NCBI GenBank assembly: GCA_015680685.1
Contig: MNCI01023742.1
Coordinates: 1,801,075 to 1,865,074 of the forward strand
Direction: 5' to 3'
DNA from: Gnetum montanum
Taxonomy: Eukaryota; Streptophyta; Gnetopsida; Gnetales; Gnetaceae
Length of the DNA: 64,000 nucleotides
A program made the translations under genes and the position numbers. Of this stretch, positions 33,039 to 46,359 are shown piece after piece (within the stretch, counting starts at the first letter, position 1; every line of letters starts with the position of its first letter). Below the pieces are notes generated by a model, which worked only from the letters and a program-made list of their open reading frames with translations, did not search any database and had not been told where the DNA came from.

Positions 33039-33916
33039 CTAAGTAACAAGTAGTAACACTAATACCTTTGATCAAGAAAAAGTGTGCTCTATTTGTTGAA
33101 TCTCCTCACTTCAACTTAGTTGTGGTGGAAATATCCATATACCATAAATCTTGATGAGGATATAGGATTTTTTCTTCTTTTTATTTTCCAATGTTCTTTA
33201 TATGTTTTCCATTTGCTTAAAAATTTTATTGATTACTTTATATCTTGTCCTTTTCATTGTTATTCCCTTATTATTTTCTTCTTGTTTAAAGTAGTCTTAT
33301 TCGAAATCTTGAATTTAATTCTATTACTACTGTAAAATCTTGGAAGTGTTTAAATGTAGCTATCAAAATTTTGATTAATTCATAAAAGGAAAATTTTGTC
33401 CTTGGATTATGTTCTCTACCAATAATCTATTCATTTTCTATGCTATTAGGTGATGATCTCACAACATCCATCCATTCCATGTGTTCTATTTGAAGCTTGC
33501 ATCATGGGACCATGTAGGTTCTTTCACATTAAAACTAAAATTAACATATGATCTTGTTACCTAATGAAATAGGAAATGACCAAGTAGGAATGAAAAATGG
33601 TGTAATTTCAAGGGGATTTAATATGTTCTTGTCTAAACTTCCTTCTTAAGTCTATGATTTCTCATTGGTATACCATCACTCTGATTGTCGACCATAAATA
33701 GAAGCATGTCTTTGCATGGTGTGGTTCCTATTTCAAAAACCAAAATAAAAAAAATAAAAAAATAATGAGAATTCAAAGCATACCCCTTAGATAAGTTCAT
33801 AGGCTATAAGAACTAGCTATGGATCATTAAATAAGAACTTAATAGTCCAAAAAGAAAGGTATCCAAAGGGAATAAAGGTTATGAAAAAGAGCTAATCCTG
33901 GTTTATGTTTGTAATA
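33039..33916 (+). other. Element C internal gap before accessory ORF
   Basis: Continues element C after A (junction repeat CTAAG). It contains the purine-rich TGTGGTGGAAATATCC at 33121, the counterpart of the internal motif of A and B. A weak TATA-like CATAAATAGAA lies near 33691. No coding signal; the leader donor of A and B is not recognisable here. Confidence 0.55.
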
Positions 33917-36722
33917 TGGCACCCAAAAAAGGACCGCATGTAGGAAGGCCATCATAGCCCAAGGAGAAGAGATTTTGAGGAGGAAGGAGCTTGTAACAAC
34001 AAAAACCCTAGGAACAAGTAGTTGAAGCTATGCACACTACCAGATCCCTACAGGAAGAGCTCAAGGTGAAATCTATTAGGTAGATTCCTACTACAAAGAC
34101 ATGCCAATATAGGTAGGAATGGGTCTTAAGACCAAAAACTAACTTAGAGTTCATACTTACCAAAGGTTTTCTAGAGAGGATCCAGACCAAGAAGATCCAA
34201 AGCTCCATCATGCAAGAGCTAAACTTCAATCCATTATAAGAGTTGGCACCAAAAGAGGTTTCAACACAATTGCAAAGGTCTCCTTTATGGTCCATTCTCT
34301 TCAACAGTAGGGAATGGTACATGGGTAAAACCTACCTCTTTTAGAAAAATCGACAAGGAGATGCCTTAGTTAAAATCAAAGACATTACCATCTCCTACTT
34401 AGTTGAGACCATTACTGAAGCTCTTGGTCTTCCAAACATTGGAGCAAAACTAGTAGAAATATCTATGCAAGTAGACCCAGAGGCCAAGAAGAAGTAGATC
34501 CAACGATGCTATTAAGTGAGCTATAAGGAGTACAGTGCCCTAACTAAGGAAAAGAAAGCCTACATTAAGATTATGGCCTATCACCTTAATCCAACAGTGA
34601 GGCCAAGCAAAGTTACAACATTCTTTGCTAGGACATGTGTGGCTTTAAATGAGAAATCTGCTATGAACCTATCATAACTCATATTCCTTAAGACTGAAAA
34701 ATGGTTAAAGGAGAATGAGAATGGCAAGAAGACACTCCTCTTCCCATGGTTAATCAAAAAATTATGCATGAGAGAAGGAATAACTTGCTATTCTAATGAT
34801 GTGATCCACCACGCTCCTATTGCATCATGGTAGGAGATGATGAAGTACAAAGCTATTGAAAAGCTACAAAAATGAAGTAGCCACCACCACCACCACTAGA
34901 TGTAATACCAAAAACAACACTAGAGATTCATGTAGCTAGTAAACATCTTAGGAAACTCTAGAGGAAACATCTTTAGCAACAACAAAGCTTTGAAGGTGAT
35001 GGAGAATCATCCATGTACTGTCCAATCATAAGCCCCTTGAATGATGTTGCAAGGTCCATTAGCTGCCTAAATAGTGAAACAAAACTGCTATTCTTAGTAT
35101 AGAGAAAACAAACAATCATCCAACCCAATCCTAGTACCAGAGAAGTTACTATGTCCATCCTAGAATAAGCATTTCTTGAAATCTTAAGAAATGCAACAAC
35201 CTTCTCTATCGTGCTAAAGAAAGAAAAAGGAGTAATGGCCTTGGTCATGCCACATAAGTGCTAGGTGATGGTAGACCAAGTTGGTGAAGCCCTAAATGCT
35301 CCTACTACATCTATACTAGACATTACTGCCATGGTAGACAAACATGCATCAATAGGAGTAGGGAGTGGATGGATGAATGCTGCCTAACACAAAGAAGTAT
35401 TAGAATGACTAGTGGGAGCTAGGCAAGCACTTTCAAAGATCTTTGATCTTCTTGACCATATATTAGCAACCTAGTCATAGCTAATGGAGATAAGGAGCAA
35501 ATTATTAATTTCTAATGCAAAAATTAAGAAGGCCACAACTAGCAATCAATAGTTGGCCACCGAGATTATGGAATTAAGAGCCTATCTCTTTGATCCAAAT
35601 ATTCTCAAGCTAGAACTAAAAAGAGATGAAGCTTTTTAGTAACTTCAACAAAAGTACTAAGAGTCCAAGAATGCAAAAAAAAAAATGATGATCTTCAAGG
35701 CATCAATATTAGAGGACATAGCTAACAACACTAATCGTGATCTCTCATAAGTTCATAAGAAAAACCTGGTGCTTCCTTGTGATAACCAACACTTGTGTAA
35801 TGTTGAGTAGCAAGAAGAATAGATGGTAGAATACAGTCACAAAAAACATGAACAACTTGCCAAGGTATACTTAGATTTGAGGACGTTGACTATAAAGAAT
35901 AGGAATCTCTCAATGAAAAAGGTATGAACCCTTCACCAAAAGATTGCTATTGAGAATGTCACCTAGAAGAATGAAGCCTTGAAGTTCAAAAAATCACTAC
36001 AAGGACTAGGTCAAAATGCTTAAGGAGGTCAACAAGAAAGAAATCAAGTTGGCCAAGGTGAAGGTAACCAAGGCCATCCAATAGAGAGATGATGCGTGGT
36101 AGCCCATATTTGATGGACTCAATGCATACAATTAAATAGCAATCCACATGAAGAAGCTGCAAGTTAAGGAGATGACTAACTACATAGAGCTCACCAACCT
36201 CCATTATGCAAACTTGGTAATGCTAATCGAAGGGTGGCCCAAGATTAAATTAGAAAAATAGGTGGCTAGCTCTTACCTCCTTTACGAGGAAGAGTTCAAG
36301 CTCCATAAGGAGACAAAGCAAAAGCTAAAAGTGGTTAATGCAAATCTTGAGCTTCTCAAGAACAAGTTTATAGATCAACGATCTATTACTAGCAACCTAG
36401 CCTAAAGAATGAGTGATTACCACAAGTTGCAAAATATTTTCTATACATTTGACTTTAAACATAAACAGTTCACAACCTAGTTTGTAAATATGAAAGAGAT
36501 GTTTTCGTTACTGTCGTGCCCATGGGATATTCCTGCACCAACACATTGAGGTGAAGTAGCTTGGATCATTCATGATCCACATGACCAAGAAAAGAAAATG
36601 AAGGTACTCTTGGATGCCTTCAAATTTGTGGCAATAGCAAGATAGCCACAATCTCTAGTAGCATCAAGACATGATGAAGGACTCTTAAAGTCATAGGAGC
36701 CTCCACCTCCAAGCACTATGTA
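33917..36722 (+). pseudogene. Element C accessory ORF (about 935 codons)
   Basis: Starts MAPKKGPHVGRPS and ends PPPPSTM-stop, the same ends as in A and B. Landmarks in order: VKIKDITISYLVETITEALG, LGLPNIGAKLVEISM, KVTTFFARTCVALNEKSAMN, then LFPWLIKKLCMREGI. After about 34900 it is charged and helical, with many Lys, Glu and Leu. Numerous stops, most TAG. It is the only sense copy on the plus strand and gives an independent reading of the family protein. Confidence 0.7.
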
Positions 36723-36938
36723 AAGACTCCATCCTACTTTCATCCATTCAATAGGCTTCTACTATTTTTGTCTAAGTGTCAATCAATCAATTTGTACTAA
36801 TTTTATAATCTATACAATATGGCTCTAAAAGTCAATCAATTAATTAGTTAGTCAGTCATTTAGTTGATAAAGTTTCATATTTTCCCAAATTTTATAGAAA
36901 GCTTGATTTTATTTTTGTTTACTTGAGGATGAGTTTTA

Positions 36939-36954
36939 GTTAGTTATGGGGATA
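36939..36954 (+). other. Element C polypurine tract
   Basis: TTAGTTAGTTATGGGGATA ends directly at the TG of the C 3' LTR (36955). Confidence 0.65.
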
Positions 36955-37004
36955 TGATAAAACATCAATAAGATAACTACTTTGATGTAGGACCATCAAC
37001 ACAT
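36955..37004 (+). repeat. Element C 3' LTR, first 50 bases
   Basis: Begins TGATAAAACATCAATAAG after the polypurine tract. It is cut at ACACAT (36999-37004), which recurs at 53284-53289 where the LTR appears to resume. Confidence 0.55.
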
Positions 37005-38847
37005 TGTAACATCCCTATTAATTATCTATAAAATATCCTATAAATAAATAATAGAGATGTTAAGAAATCCCAAGTATCTAGATTTAACCTTATGTTACTA
37101 ATTCAAAGGAAGCCATAAAATAGATAAAAATTATTAATTAAAAACAAAAATATAGTAGAGTAATACATCATAACAAAATTTCTGATTACTTGCATACATC
37201 CTTAAATAAAATTTAAATAAAGAAAACTAGATATTTATATAGCCACAAAAATATAGATGTTAAAATATTTTACTAATAACAATCCCAACAACACTTGTTT
37301 CATCTTAATCAGACATTTAGAAATAAATATATTCAAGTTTAAAATTTACCAATTAATTAATAAAATTAAAAATAATAATTAAATAACATATTAATATATA
37401 ATAAATAATATTAAATTTTATTATTTAATATTCCTTACATTCTCATGATCCAAATGGCATAGACGACAATTTCATTTCTATCATACTTTATTATTTATTC
37501 ACAAAAGTATGTACATGACTCAAGTATCCAAAAAGTGTAGAAGGTTTCCATTTTACAAAAATACAAAATATACAAAAATTATTTTTCAAACGTAGAGTGT
37601 CCATCTTGTATAAAATTGATCCACCTTGCATCTCATATCCCTCTTTTGGTGTTTCGATGGCTAATTTAGACATTGTGCATCGAAATGGAGTTAAAAGTCC
37701 TCAAATAAGAAAGGTTATTATATTTCCCTATTCATAGAGTGTAATGGTTATGGGCCAAAAGTCTTAGAATATGGGCTTAGTGAAGGTTTTCAATAAAATA
37801 TTCAAAAATGTTACAAGGTTCAAAAATGTCACAAATTTTCTTGAAATCTAAATATCCAAAGAAAATAGATATTTTAATTATAAAATTATTTAGTGTCTAA
37901 GGATCTCACAATTTGTCCAACAAAATCCAAAGAATATATATTTTAATGAGGCATCTCCAAAGGTTAGGTCTTGGTTATCCTCACTGCCAAAGGAACTCAT
38001 CAACAACTCTTGAAATAACCTTACTGCTATCATCGGATTAGCCTCGTGACCATAAACAAGTCACTCATGGCCAAGTCTTGGTAACAGCCTCATTATTAAC
38101 ATCCTTAATGGTCATGGCACTTGTATCATTGGAAGGATAGGTCTTGAATATGCCTACCTACACACTACCAAACTCAATTGCCTAGTGCCATGGTCTTAGG
38201 TAAATCCATAGCCTCACATGAATTTACAAATTAAAATCCAAGGTAGGAAATTCATCCAACAACCCTTGTTCCCATAGGATGGGTTCTACTAAGGAACACT
38301 CCACTACTACACATAGATGGGGGCATCTAAAATATTCACAACTCCCACTATTAACTATGCAAAATTGATTCCATAAATATTATTATTTTATTACAAAATT
38401 CGAAAGATTTTCCAAAATGGCCAAAAATCCATAAAAGCCCAAATTCCACAAAGTTCTTGCAAATCATGTTTATATCATGGCTGATCCAAAATATTCATAA
38501 AATATTTGAGAAACAAATCACACAAAGTTTCCCCAATTCTAAATATTCACCAAAAGATATAAAATGATTTAGACAAGATTAAAATACTATTTTCCATATA
38601 AAAATAAGTCCAAAGGGATGAAAATTAAGGAAAATCTTGGCATAATAATTAAAATCATGGAAAAGTATTAAAAAACTAGAAAGAAAAAGGAAAGCGCACA
38701 AAATCCATAAAAAAATATGGCAGATACTTTAAACTATCATACTAGAAACCCCTTATAATCCAAAATAAAACATAATGAAGGCGACAATCTATTTATAAGT
38801 AGAAGAATCACATGTAGTATGGCATCTGGCTTGACATGTTTAAAAAT
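37005..38847. mobile_element. Insert I, left part (unclassified)
   Basis: AT-rich sequence beginning TGTAACATCCC, with no recognised coding domain. A TATA-like CCTATAAATAAATA lies near 37040. Together with 52026-53283 it forms about 3.1 kb bounded by ACACAT repeats, into which element B later inserted. The ends are not a clean TG...CA pair, so it may be a solo LTR, a non-autonomous element or another class. Confidence 0.4.
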
Positions 38848-39702
38848 TGATGAGTAGTGAATACCCCTACACTCAACCATATGAATCACTAATTTTTCAT
38901 GCACGATTTAGTTGAATTCTGTGGACCCTTTGTCTTCTAGTACACTAGCCTCTAGGAAATGAACTTGCCCTAAGAGTCATTCATTGTCTTCCTAATTAGA
39001 CTTGTGATCTAAAAAGGTATGGTTAAGTGTAATTGAGGTATATGATTTTTATTATTTTTATGTTTAATGTTTTGGATGCTTAAAATAAGGGATGAAAGGA
39101 ATAAAGTAAATTAATTGCTAATTTAATCTAACTAACTAAACAATGTCTAACTAATCCTAACATAAGCATCCAATCCCACTTTCCATACACATCCTAAACA
39201 CGTATAATGCTGCTGGGTTATCAAACGTTAAGCATTATTGGGATTACCAGGTGTCATGTGCATGCTCGAAGTGATCATACTTATGTGCTTAATTAATCAC
39301 TATTTAATATAGCTTAATTTAGCTTAAATACTTAAAAGCATTAAATAAAATTTTTGAAAACATTGAATGCATGAGAAAATATTTAATCTAGCCAAAGTGC
39401 TACAAGGTTTATCAGAAAGCTTGTCTTTATTATCGCACACACTACCATGCTCAAGTACAACAGTGCTTAAATAAAGATCCATATACTCAATGACTCCTAC
39501 TACGGGCACTTCTGAAAATATTCTAACTCTATGAAAGAAAAACTACAAGATCTCTACTACACTATGACAAATATTTATCATAAATATGATGGGTGAGTGC
39601 ATATTTATAGGTGAAAACAAAAACTATGTTAATGGGCCACATCAATGTATCAAATCATGCATCAACGGGGCCCAATTGACGTAGCCAATCTGCAATGCAT
39701 CA
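38848..39702 (-). repeat. Element B 3' LTR
   Basis: Pairs with 51145-52025. TATAAATA on the minus strand at 39602-39609. The polypurine tract TTAGTCATGGGGGTA (minus) lies at 39703-39717. Confidence 0.9.
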
Positions 39703-39932
39703 TACCCCCATGACTAAATGAAACCTCATCCTTGAGTTCTCTACAACTTTGGGAAGGTATGGAATTATTGATTGATGAAAGACATATGACAAATACAAAC
39801 AAACACTAAGTGCTCGAGTGTATGAATATATAATGATTACAAAATTTTCTAGTGTTCAAGACTACAAAATTGAACAGTGGGACAAAATTAACAAATATAA
39901 TTCCTCTAATGGTGTGAAGGCAAGCAAGAAGA

Positions 39933-42783
39933 TTAAATGGTCCTAGGTGGTGGAGGCTCCTGAGCTTCCAAGGAACCTTCTCCTACTTTAGGCAGACATG
40001 GTGGTTAAGGCTATTGTGGTTGTCTTGCTACAGCTGCAACTTCCAGTGGAAGATGGAAAGCATCCAATAATGCTTTAATCTCCTCCTCCTTACTCCTAGG
40101 ATCATGCATGGTCCATGCAACTTTGCCAATGTGGGCTAGAATGGTCACATCCCAAGGACAAGGCATTGTTGGAAATAGTTCCTTGACACTAAAAAACTAG
40201 ACAAAAAATTGTTTGCATTCAATGTTAATGCCCTGATTTCATTCTACAGTTTTTGGTAATCATTCATTCTTTTAGCCAGCTTCATAGTAATTGATCTTTG
40301 ATTAGTGAATCTTGCCCTAAGAACTTCAAGTTTAGCATTTGCAATCTCAAGATTTTTCTTGGTTTCCTTGTGGTGCTTAAACTCTACCTCGTATAAGTTG
40401 GCCACCTACTTTTCTAATTCTAACTGTAGTCATATGGTAGTCAACATTATCAACTTTGCATATTGGAGATTGTCAAGCTCCATGTATTCAGTCATTTCTT
40501 CAATCTGCAACTCCTTCATGTGGATCTCTACTTTGTTGTAGGCATCTATCCCATCAATGATAGGTTGCCACACCTCTTTTCCTTGAGGGAGTTGCTAGAG
40601 GATCTTATTAACTTTTTCCTTAGTCATTTGGATGTGTTTTTCATTAACTTCCTTTTGTTGGACAACCTAATCTCTATAGTGGTTCTTGACTCTCTCAAAT
40701 TTGAGAGGCTCATTCTTCCATGCGGTAATCTCAATCACAAATTTTTTGTGTAAGGCACGGACTTCCTCCATAGAGATGTTTCTATTCTTTGCTAGCAATC
40801 TCCTAAGCTCAATTTTCACCTTGGTTAGCTACTCTACCTATTAATGGATGAATTCTTGCATCTACTATTTTTGTACATCAACATTCTATAGGTGATGATT
40901 CTCTATAATCATCATTTCATTTTCTAGGCATGTCTTGAGCAAGTCCTTTTGAACTAAATATGTCATAGCCTCGACCAAAAACTAGTCAAAGAAAGTCATC
41001 TCTATCCTTGCTTGAACCTATTTAAATCTATCTTAAAGCTATTGGAAAGATTCATCTCTTGTTAATGCAGGGTTGCGAAGCATGGGATCAATAAAGTGGG
41101 TTTTTAATTCAGCAACCTCTACATCCAAGCGTTGGTTTTATGCTTTAGCCATTTTGAGTTGTTCTTCAAGAGTGATGCATTTGCCCTTTGCTTCAAGTCT
41201 CTTCAAGTGGGTTATGGTGATGTTATTTAAAAAATCATAGATATTTAGAATTAACTGCTTGGTTCCCGCCAATTGGTCCAACAATTCCTCATGCTAGGCT
41301 ACACTCAATCACTTGCTAACAATCCTTGTAGATGTTTGCACATCTCTAAGTGCAAAGACGTCTGGTACAAATGTTAAGGGTGAATTCAATAATTCAATGA
41401 TCTAATCAACAATCCCTTCCACTGTGGTCTCTTTTCCTTGGTGCTACATCACTAAGAAAATTGTGTCCTCATCCTCCTCCAAGTGCACTGAAAAGGTAGT
41501 AGCATTCCATGAGATTTCTAGGAATTATTATTATTGCGACAAAGACACCATTACCTCTTAGGCACTAGGATTTGACCTCACAAGTAGCTGTGTCCTTTGT
41601 GCTAAGAATATTAACCCACCTTCCTCCATTTGACTGATTGTTTGAGCCACTTCATTGAGGTGATTCATTACAGGATGGTACACAAATATGTCCTCACCAC
41701 TTGTTTCATCTTGCTGCTCCCATTCATGCAAGAGATACTCTTGAAGTTTGAGCAAGCACTTAATGGCAATGTGGGCCTTCAACTTTGTTTCATGAGTGGA
41801 TATGTGGGTAGTTGCTACTCCTCTTCTTTGGAAATGACAAGGGTCTTATCGTTCATCATCTTAGCCTAGGAGGCAATAAGAGCATGCTTGATTATGTCAT
41901 TTGCATAGCAGACTATCCTTGCCCTCTTACAACATTTTCTGATAAGGCAACGAAATGGCAGGGTTGTCCTTCCATGTTCATTTTCCTTAAAACACTTTTC
42001 CATCGCTGGATATATTAACTATGGAAGGTTAATAGGAAATTTTCTACTTAAAGTAACACATGCTTAGGCAGAAAAAGTAATAACCTTGCTGAGCCTCACT
42101 ATTAGATTGAGGTGATAAGTCACTATCTTAAAGTATATGTGCTCCACTGATGTGAGTGTGCCAAACTCCTTATGGTCAACCCCATAACATTGTTGAGTCC
42201 ACTCCCTTTTTGCCTCAAGGTCTCCATGCATGGAGATTTCTACCAGATTGATTCCAAAATCAAGCAAACCAAGAGCCTACATAATAGCTTTTACTGAGTA
42301 GGACACCTGACTGTGCTTGATTCTCATAGTGGCTCCTACCTTTCTACTATTTCAAAAGAGATATGTCTCTTCCATGTACCACTTCCCATTCAAAGTGATG
42401 ATTGGCCACATGGGAAAGTTTTGCAACTATGTCTTGACTTTTCATGGAGCATGTTCTAAAAATGGTCCAACGTTCAGTTCTTGGAGAACTAAGCATTGGA
42501 CTTCATGAGGATTGATCGTATCAAGGCAAGCTTGTGTCAGTGTGACCTCAAGTCTTGGTATAGACCTCGGTGCCTCTCCTCTTTAACATTGTTCAATTAC
42601 AGCCTCTTCTTCAAAAATCTAGTGGAAATATTCCACTTCGAGCTCCTCTAGAAGAGGTCCTGTTGTGTAAGTTTCTAGTGCCTGAACCTGGGCTTCTTGT
42701 TGTTGTTTCCTTCTAACTCTGGGTCATTTTTTCCTTAGTTGTAATGGTCCTCCTTCCTATGTCCATTTTGGTCTTAGTGTCAT
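39933..42783 (-). pseudogene. Element B accessory ORF
   Basis: Aligns with A and C over its length. The start region reads MTLRPK instead of MAPKK. Landmarks: GLLDFGINLVEISMHGDLEA, KREWTQQCYGVDHKEF, ACVTLSRKF, then LPFRCLIRKCCKRARI. It ends AQEPPPPRTI-stop (TAA at 39933-39935). The second half is helical and charged. It is the most damaged of the three copies, with frameshifts. Confidence 0.65.
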
Positions 42784-43320
42784 TTGCAATCATAATATCA
42801 GCAAGGATTAGCATTTAATGTGTAACTTGAAACATTTGGGATATCTTATCTCTTTGGGAAAGTTACACTTAGCTTAGTTATGATCATGGTCAATTTGATC
42901 ATTTCAATTATTATTTTATTCTTATTTTAATATTAATAATTAGTTTTAGGTTTATCAGAGTTTAGGGTTAAACTCTCAAAAATTGATGGTTTAACATTAT
43001 TTTATTCACTAACCCTTTGGGGAAGTGTGAAAAATTTTTGTTAAAAACCTTAAGGTTTGTGGCCCCCACAACTAAGAGCTTACCTCCAGTAACTACAAAA
43101 TCGAAGAACGTAGTGATTTGGATAAATAATGTGAAAGTTATGGTCTCTAGAAGGTTTTGGACTCTAAGAAATTGCAAAAAATCCCCTCTCATTTTGAAGC
43201 AAATGACAAAAAATTTCAAATTTTTGAACAGTATTTATAGAATTTTTGCGCTATGTCAACTAGGCCTAGTTGACACAACCAATTGTGTCAACTGGGCTTA
43301 GTCAATGCAGTTGTTGACCA
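42784..43320 (-). promoter_or_regulatory. Internal LTR-like promoter upstream of the element B accessory ORF
   Basis: On the minus strand: repeats of GTTGACTAGGCC/GTTGACACAA type (about 43250-43318), then CTATAAATAC (43232-43239), a leader, and a splice donor CTGGAG|GTAAGC (intron from 43083). The arrangement copies the B LTR U3, where repeated TTGACTAGGC units precede ACATAG and CTATAAATAC (51896-52015). A predicted start near 43205 and removal of the leader intron would give an mRNA for the accessory ORF independent of gag-pol. Confidence 0.55.
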
Positions 43321-44848
43321 TCATTTGCTTCGTCAAAAATAATAGAAAATAAGGAGTTTTCACATGAAATGAGGGTCAAATGGAATCCCAAGAAGCCATG
43401 GACATGATGAAAATATTAGAAGAGGGTTTTGAAGTTTCAAAAATTTAGAAATGATTGGAGAATGAGATTTTATGAAGAAAATGCTTGAAGAAGCACATAG
43501 TTGCATGCACGATGGAGCATAAGAAATATTTGATTGTGACTACATTTAAGAGTAAGGAGCTTAACTAACCAAACCATGAGATAAGCAAGTGGGTTTTCCC
43601 CATAGCAGCACATGCCCGTTTTGCCCTTGCATAACCTCAACTAAGGAGTTTGTGGGTCCCATAGTTGATTAATGTTTATGAAAGTTAAGGACCAAACCTG
43701 AAGAATCTATTTAAGAATTTCAACACATCAAACTAAGACATTGGGAAAAAACATGGATAATCGGCAATGAGGTGAGTTATGGAAGCATTGATGGATGATG
43801 GAGAGAGTGGAATGGAGTTCCCGCTCATAGTCACATGAAGTCCCTTATGGAATTCGTGGTTAAATGACCTGATAGAGTCCAACCTTAGTCTAGACCAAAA
43901 CTAGCCACTTTCAATAACTTCGCATCACCAATCTAGGACCAAACCACCTCCTTAAGACACAAGAATGCTCCCATGGAAAACCACCATTCCTTATTTAAGA
44001 AGAAAAGAGAAGTAGAAAGTGAGAAAGGGCCTTAGTTAGAGGGGACCTTCAAGCATGGGTAACGTCTTTCTAGTTCCATAACTAGTGCTTGTAGCCTATT
44101 TATTTTGTCTAAGGGATGTGCTTTGAATTTTCATTAATTTTTTTCTTTTTTTCTTTTTCTTTTTTAATTTTTGGATGGGAACCACACAATGCAAAGACTT
44201 ATTCAACTTCCTATTATTGGTTGACACGGAATAGTAAGAAATCTATGAAAATACACATGCACTCAAGATGGAAGAAGGTACAAAGAGCTTTGAATCCCCT
44301 TAAAGTCATATCCTTTTCAAACTCTAAATCCTTTTCAAGTTTGGAAACTACCAAGGTCACAAGTTTGTTAAGGTTTTATTAATGAAAAAGGAACCTCATA
44401 TTTCCAAAACAAGGAAAACCATAGAGTTTTTGGATGGATGGATGATGTGGACTCATTGCCTATTCCACAAGAAAGAAACATTATCTTAGTTATCAATAAT
44501 CAAATTTCAAAAATAGAAACTAGACATTTAGTAATCAAAAATGTTAAGTACAAACCACCATTAGCAAATAGTCATAGCACCACTGTGTCCTATTCACAAT
44601 AAAGCACTCTTATTAGAAGACAAGAAGAACTCACACCAAAATAAGGAAAAATATAAAAGAAATTGTAAAATATTCAAGAAAGATAAAATGTACTAGCAAT
44701 GTTGTAAAATAAAAATTGAAAAAAAATGATAAAATAAAACAAAAACAAAAAGGTGTAAGATAAAGAAACTGTAAAACAAAAAGTTGTAAAAATTATAAAG
44801 TGTTAAACAAAAACATGAAAAACAAAAAGGATGAAAAATTGAGGAGCC
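43321..44848 (-). other. Element B gap between integrase and internal promoter
   Basis: Non-coding and partly alignable to 24380-25880 of A. It holds T-rich runs near 44135-44165. Confidence 0.6.
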
Positions 44849-46330
44849 ATGTAAATGGTTAGCATGGATAGCCATCTCCCCCACAAATGAGTTGAAAGGA
44901 GGAGATATGAAAGATTGAGTAAGGTTGTTCATTTGATGAGGTGTTTGTTGCATTGACTTGCTTGGGCTCATGGAAAGGTTTGACTTGTTGTGTGTTGACC
45001 AGCTGCTTCTTGTTTGAGCTCTCAACTTTGTTAACATGGCCCCAAAAGGAAAATTTTTATTAATGATATAAGGCCCTTCCCACAATATCTAGAACTTAGT
45101 TCGCTAAGGTACGTGTGTGGGGTTCTAGTAGAGGACCTTGTCTCTAGGTTGAAATTTTACTTTCCTTATCCTAAGGTCATGGTGTTGTTTACTAAATGTT
45201 TTGTGCACTTCATTCAAGGGTATGACTACCAATCGATTTTCATCTAGCACATTCAATTTGATTAATATTTCTTTTTGTGCTAGGCTAAGGTCAAGGTCCA
45301 AGTCACAAGTTGTTGAAAGTGTACAGAGCTCGAATTAGATAGGAAGTATTGGTAGTTTCCTGAACACCAGCTCATAGAAAGAGTACCCTATAAGAAGATT
45401 CCATGTTGAGCAGTAGGCCTAGAGGGCATCATTGAGTTTTGTGCTCTAGTCTCTCCTATATTTGCTAACAGTTCTCATTGAGATCTTTGTAATCTCCCTA
45501 TTAGTAACCTCTACTTAACCATTGGCTTGGGGATGATAGGGTGTTATTAGTTTATGTTCAACCCCTAAGCATTGCATCAACTTGCAAAAAGAGGTGCCTA
45601 TAAAATGGGTTCTATTGTCAAAAATTAGTGCACATTCCCAAACATATTTACAACATTTTGTTGTACAAACCACCTAGTAGTAGATGATGTACAATTGATG
45701 ATAGCTACTACTTCTACCCATTTTGTATAGTAATCAATGGTGATAATTATGTATGCCTTTCCATTTGACATGGGTGTGATGGAACCCATGAAATCGATGC
45801 ACCATATGTCAAAGGGTTCTAATAGTTGGATCCACTATTGAGGTTCCTTCATGCACACTGTCATATGACCATCTTGTTAGCAGCATTCACAAGATCAAAT
45901 AAACTAGTGGACATCCTTAAATATGGTTGGCCAATAATACCCTGCCATCAAGATCTTAATGGTCGTGAGTCTCTTAGCATAGTGGCCCCCACAAGAACCC
46001 TCATGAGCATTCTAGAGAATGTATAGTTAATCAGCATCAGGTACACATCAACAAACTAGACCATCAGCAGATAGCTTGTAAAGGTATCCATTGATTTCCA
46101 TGAAGCATTTAGCCTAATGAAGAAACTATTGTTTCTTCCTATAGTCTAGAGCTTGTGGTATCTCTTGAGTGAGAAGATAAGTGAGGATGTCATCATACCA
46201 TTTTAGTTCTATGAGCTCTTGTTCATTTGTTACATTTGTAAAGAGGAGTTCATCAAGAAATTTGTTAGAAAGTGGGCTTTTCTCCTCTTTATTATCCCAT
46301 CGTAACCAAGACAAGTGATCAACAACCACA
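44849..46330 (-). pseudogene. Element B integrase remnant
   Basis: Minus strand. The region joining RNase H to integrase encodes VDHLSWLRWDNKEEKSPLSN and continues to DDILTYLLTQEIPQAL (46126-46329), matched in D (about 59925-60100). The C-terminal end is MWEGPYIINKNFPFGAM and continues to PPFNSFVGEMAIHANH. The polypurine-like GTGGGGGAGATGGC (44868-44886) overlaps the 3' end of this frame. Confidence 0.7.
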
Positions 46331-46359
46331 TTCTTAGTCCCCTTTCAATCTACCATTGT

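Noticed and set aside
33120-33335. Plus-strand Phe/Leu-rich frame suggestive of a membrane peptide
   Set aside because: Composition follows T-rich DNA in a non-coding gap, and A and B lack the frame.
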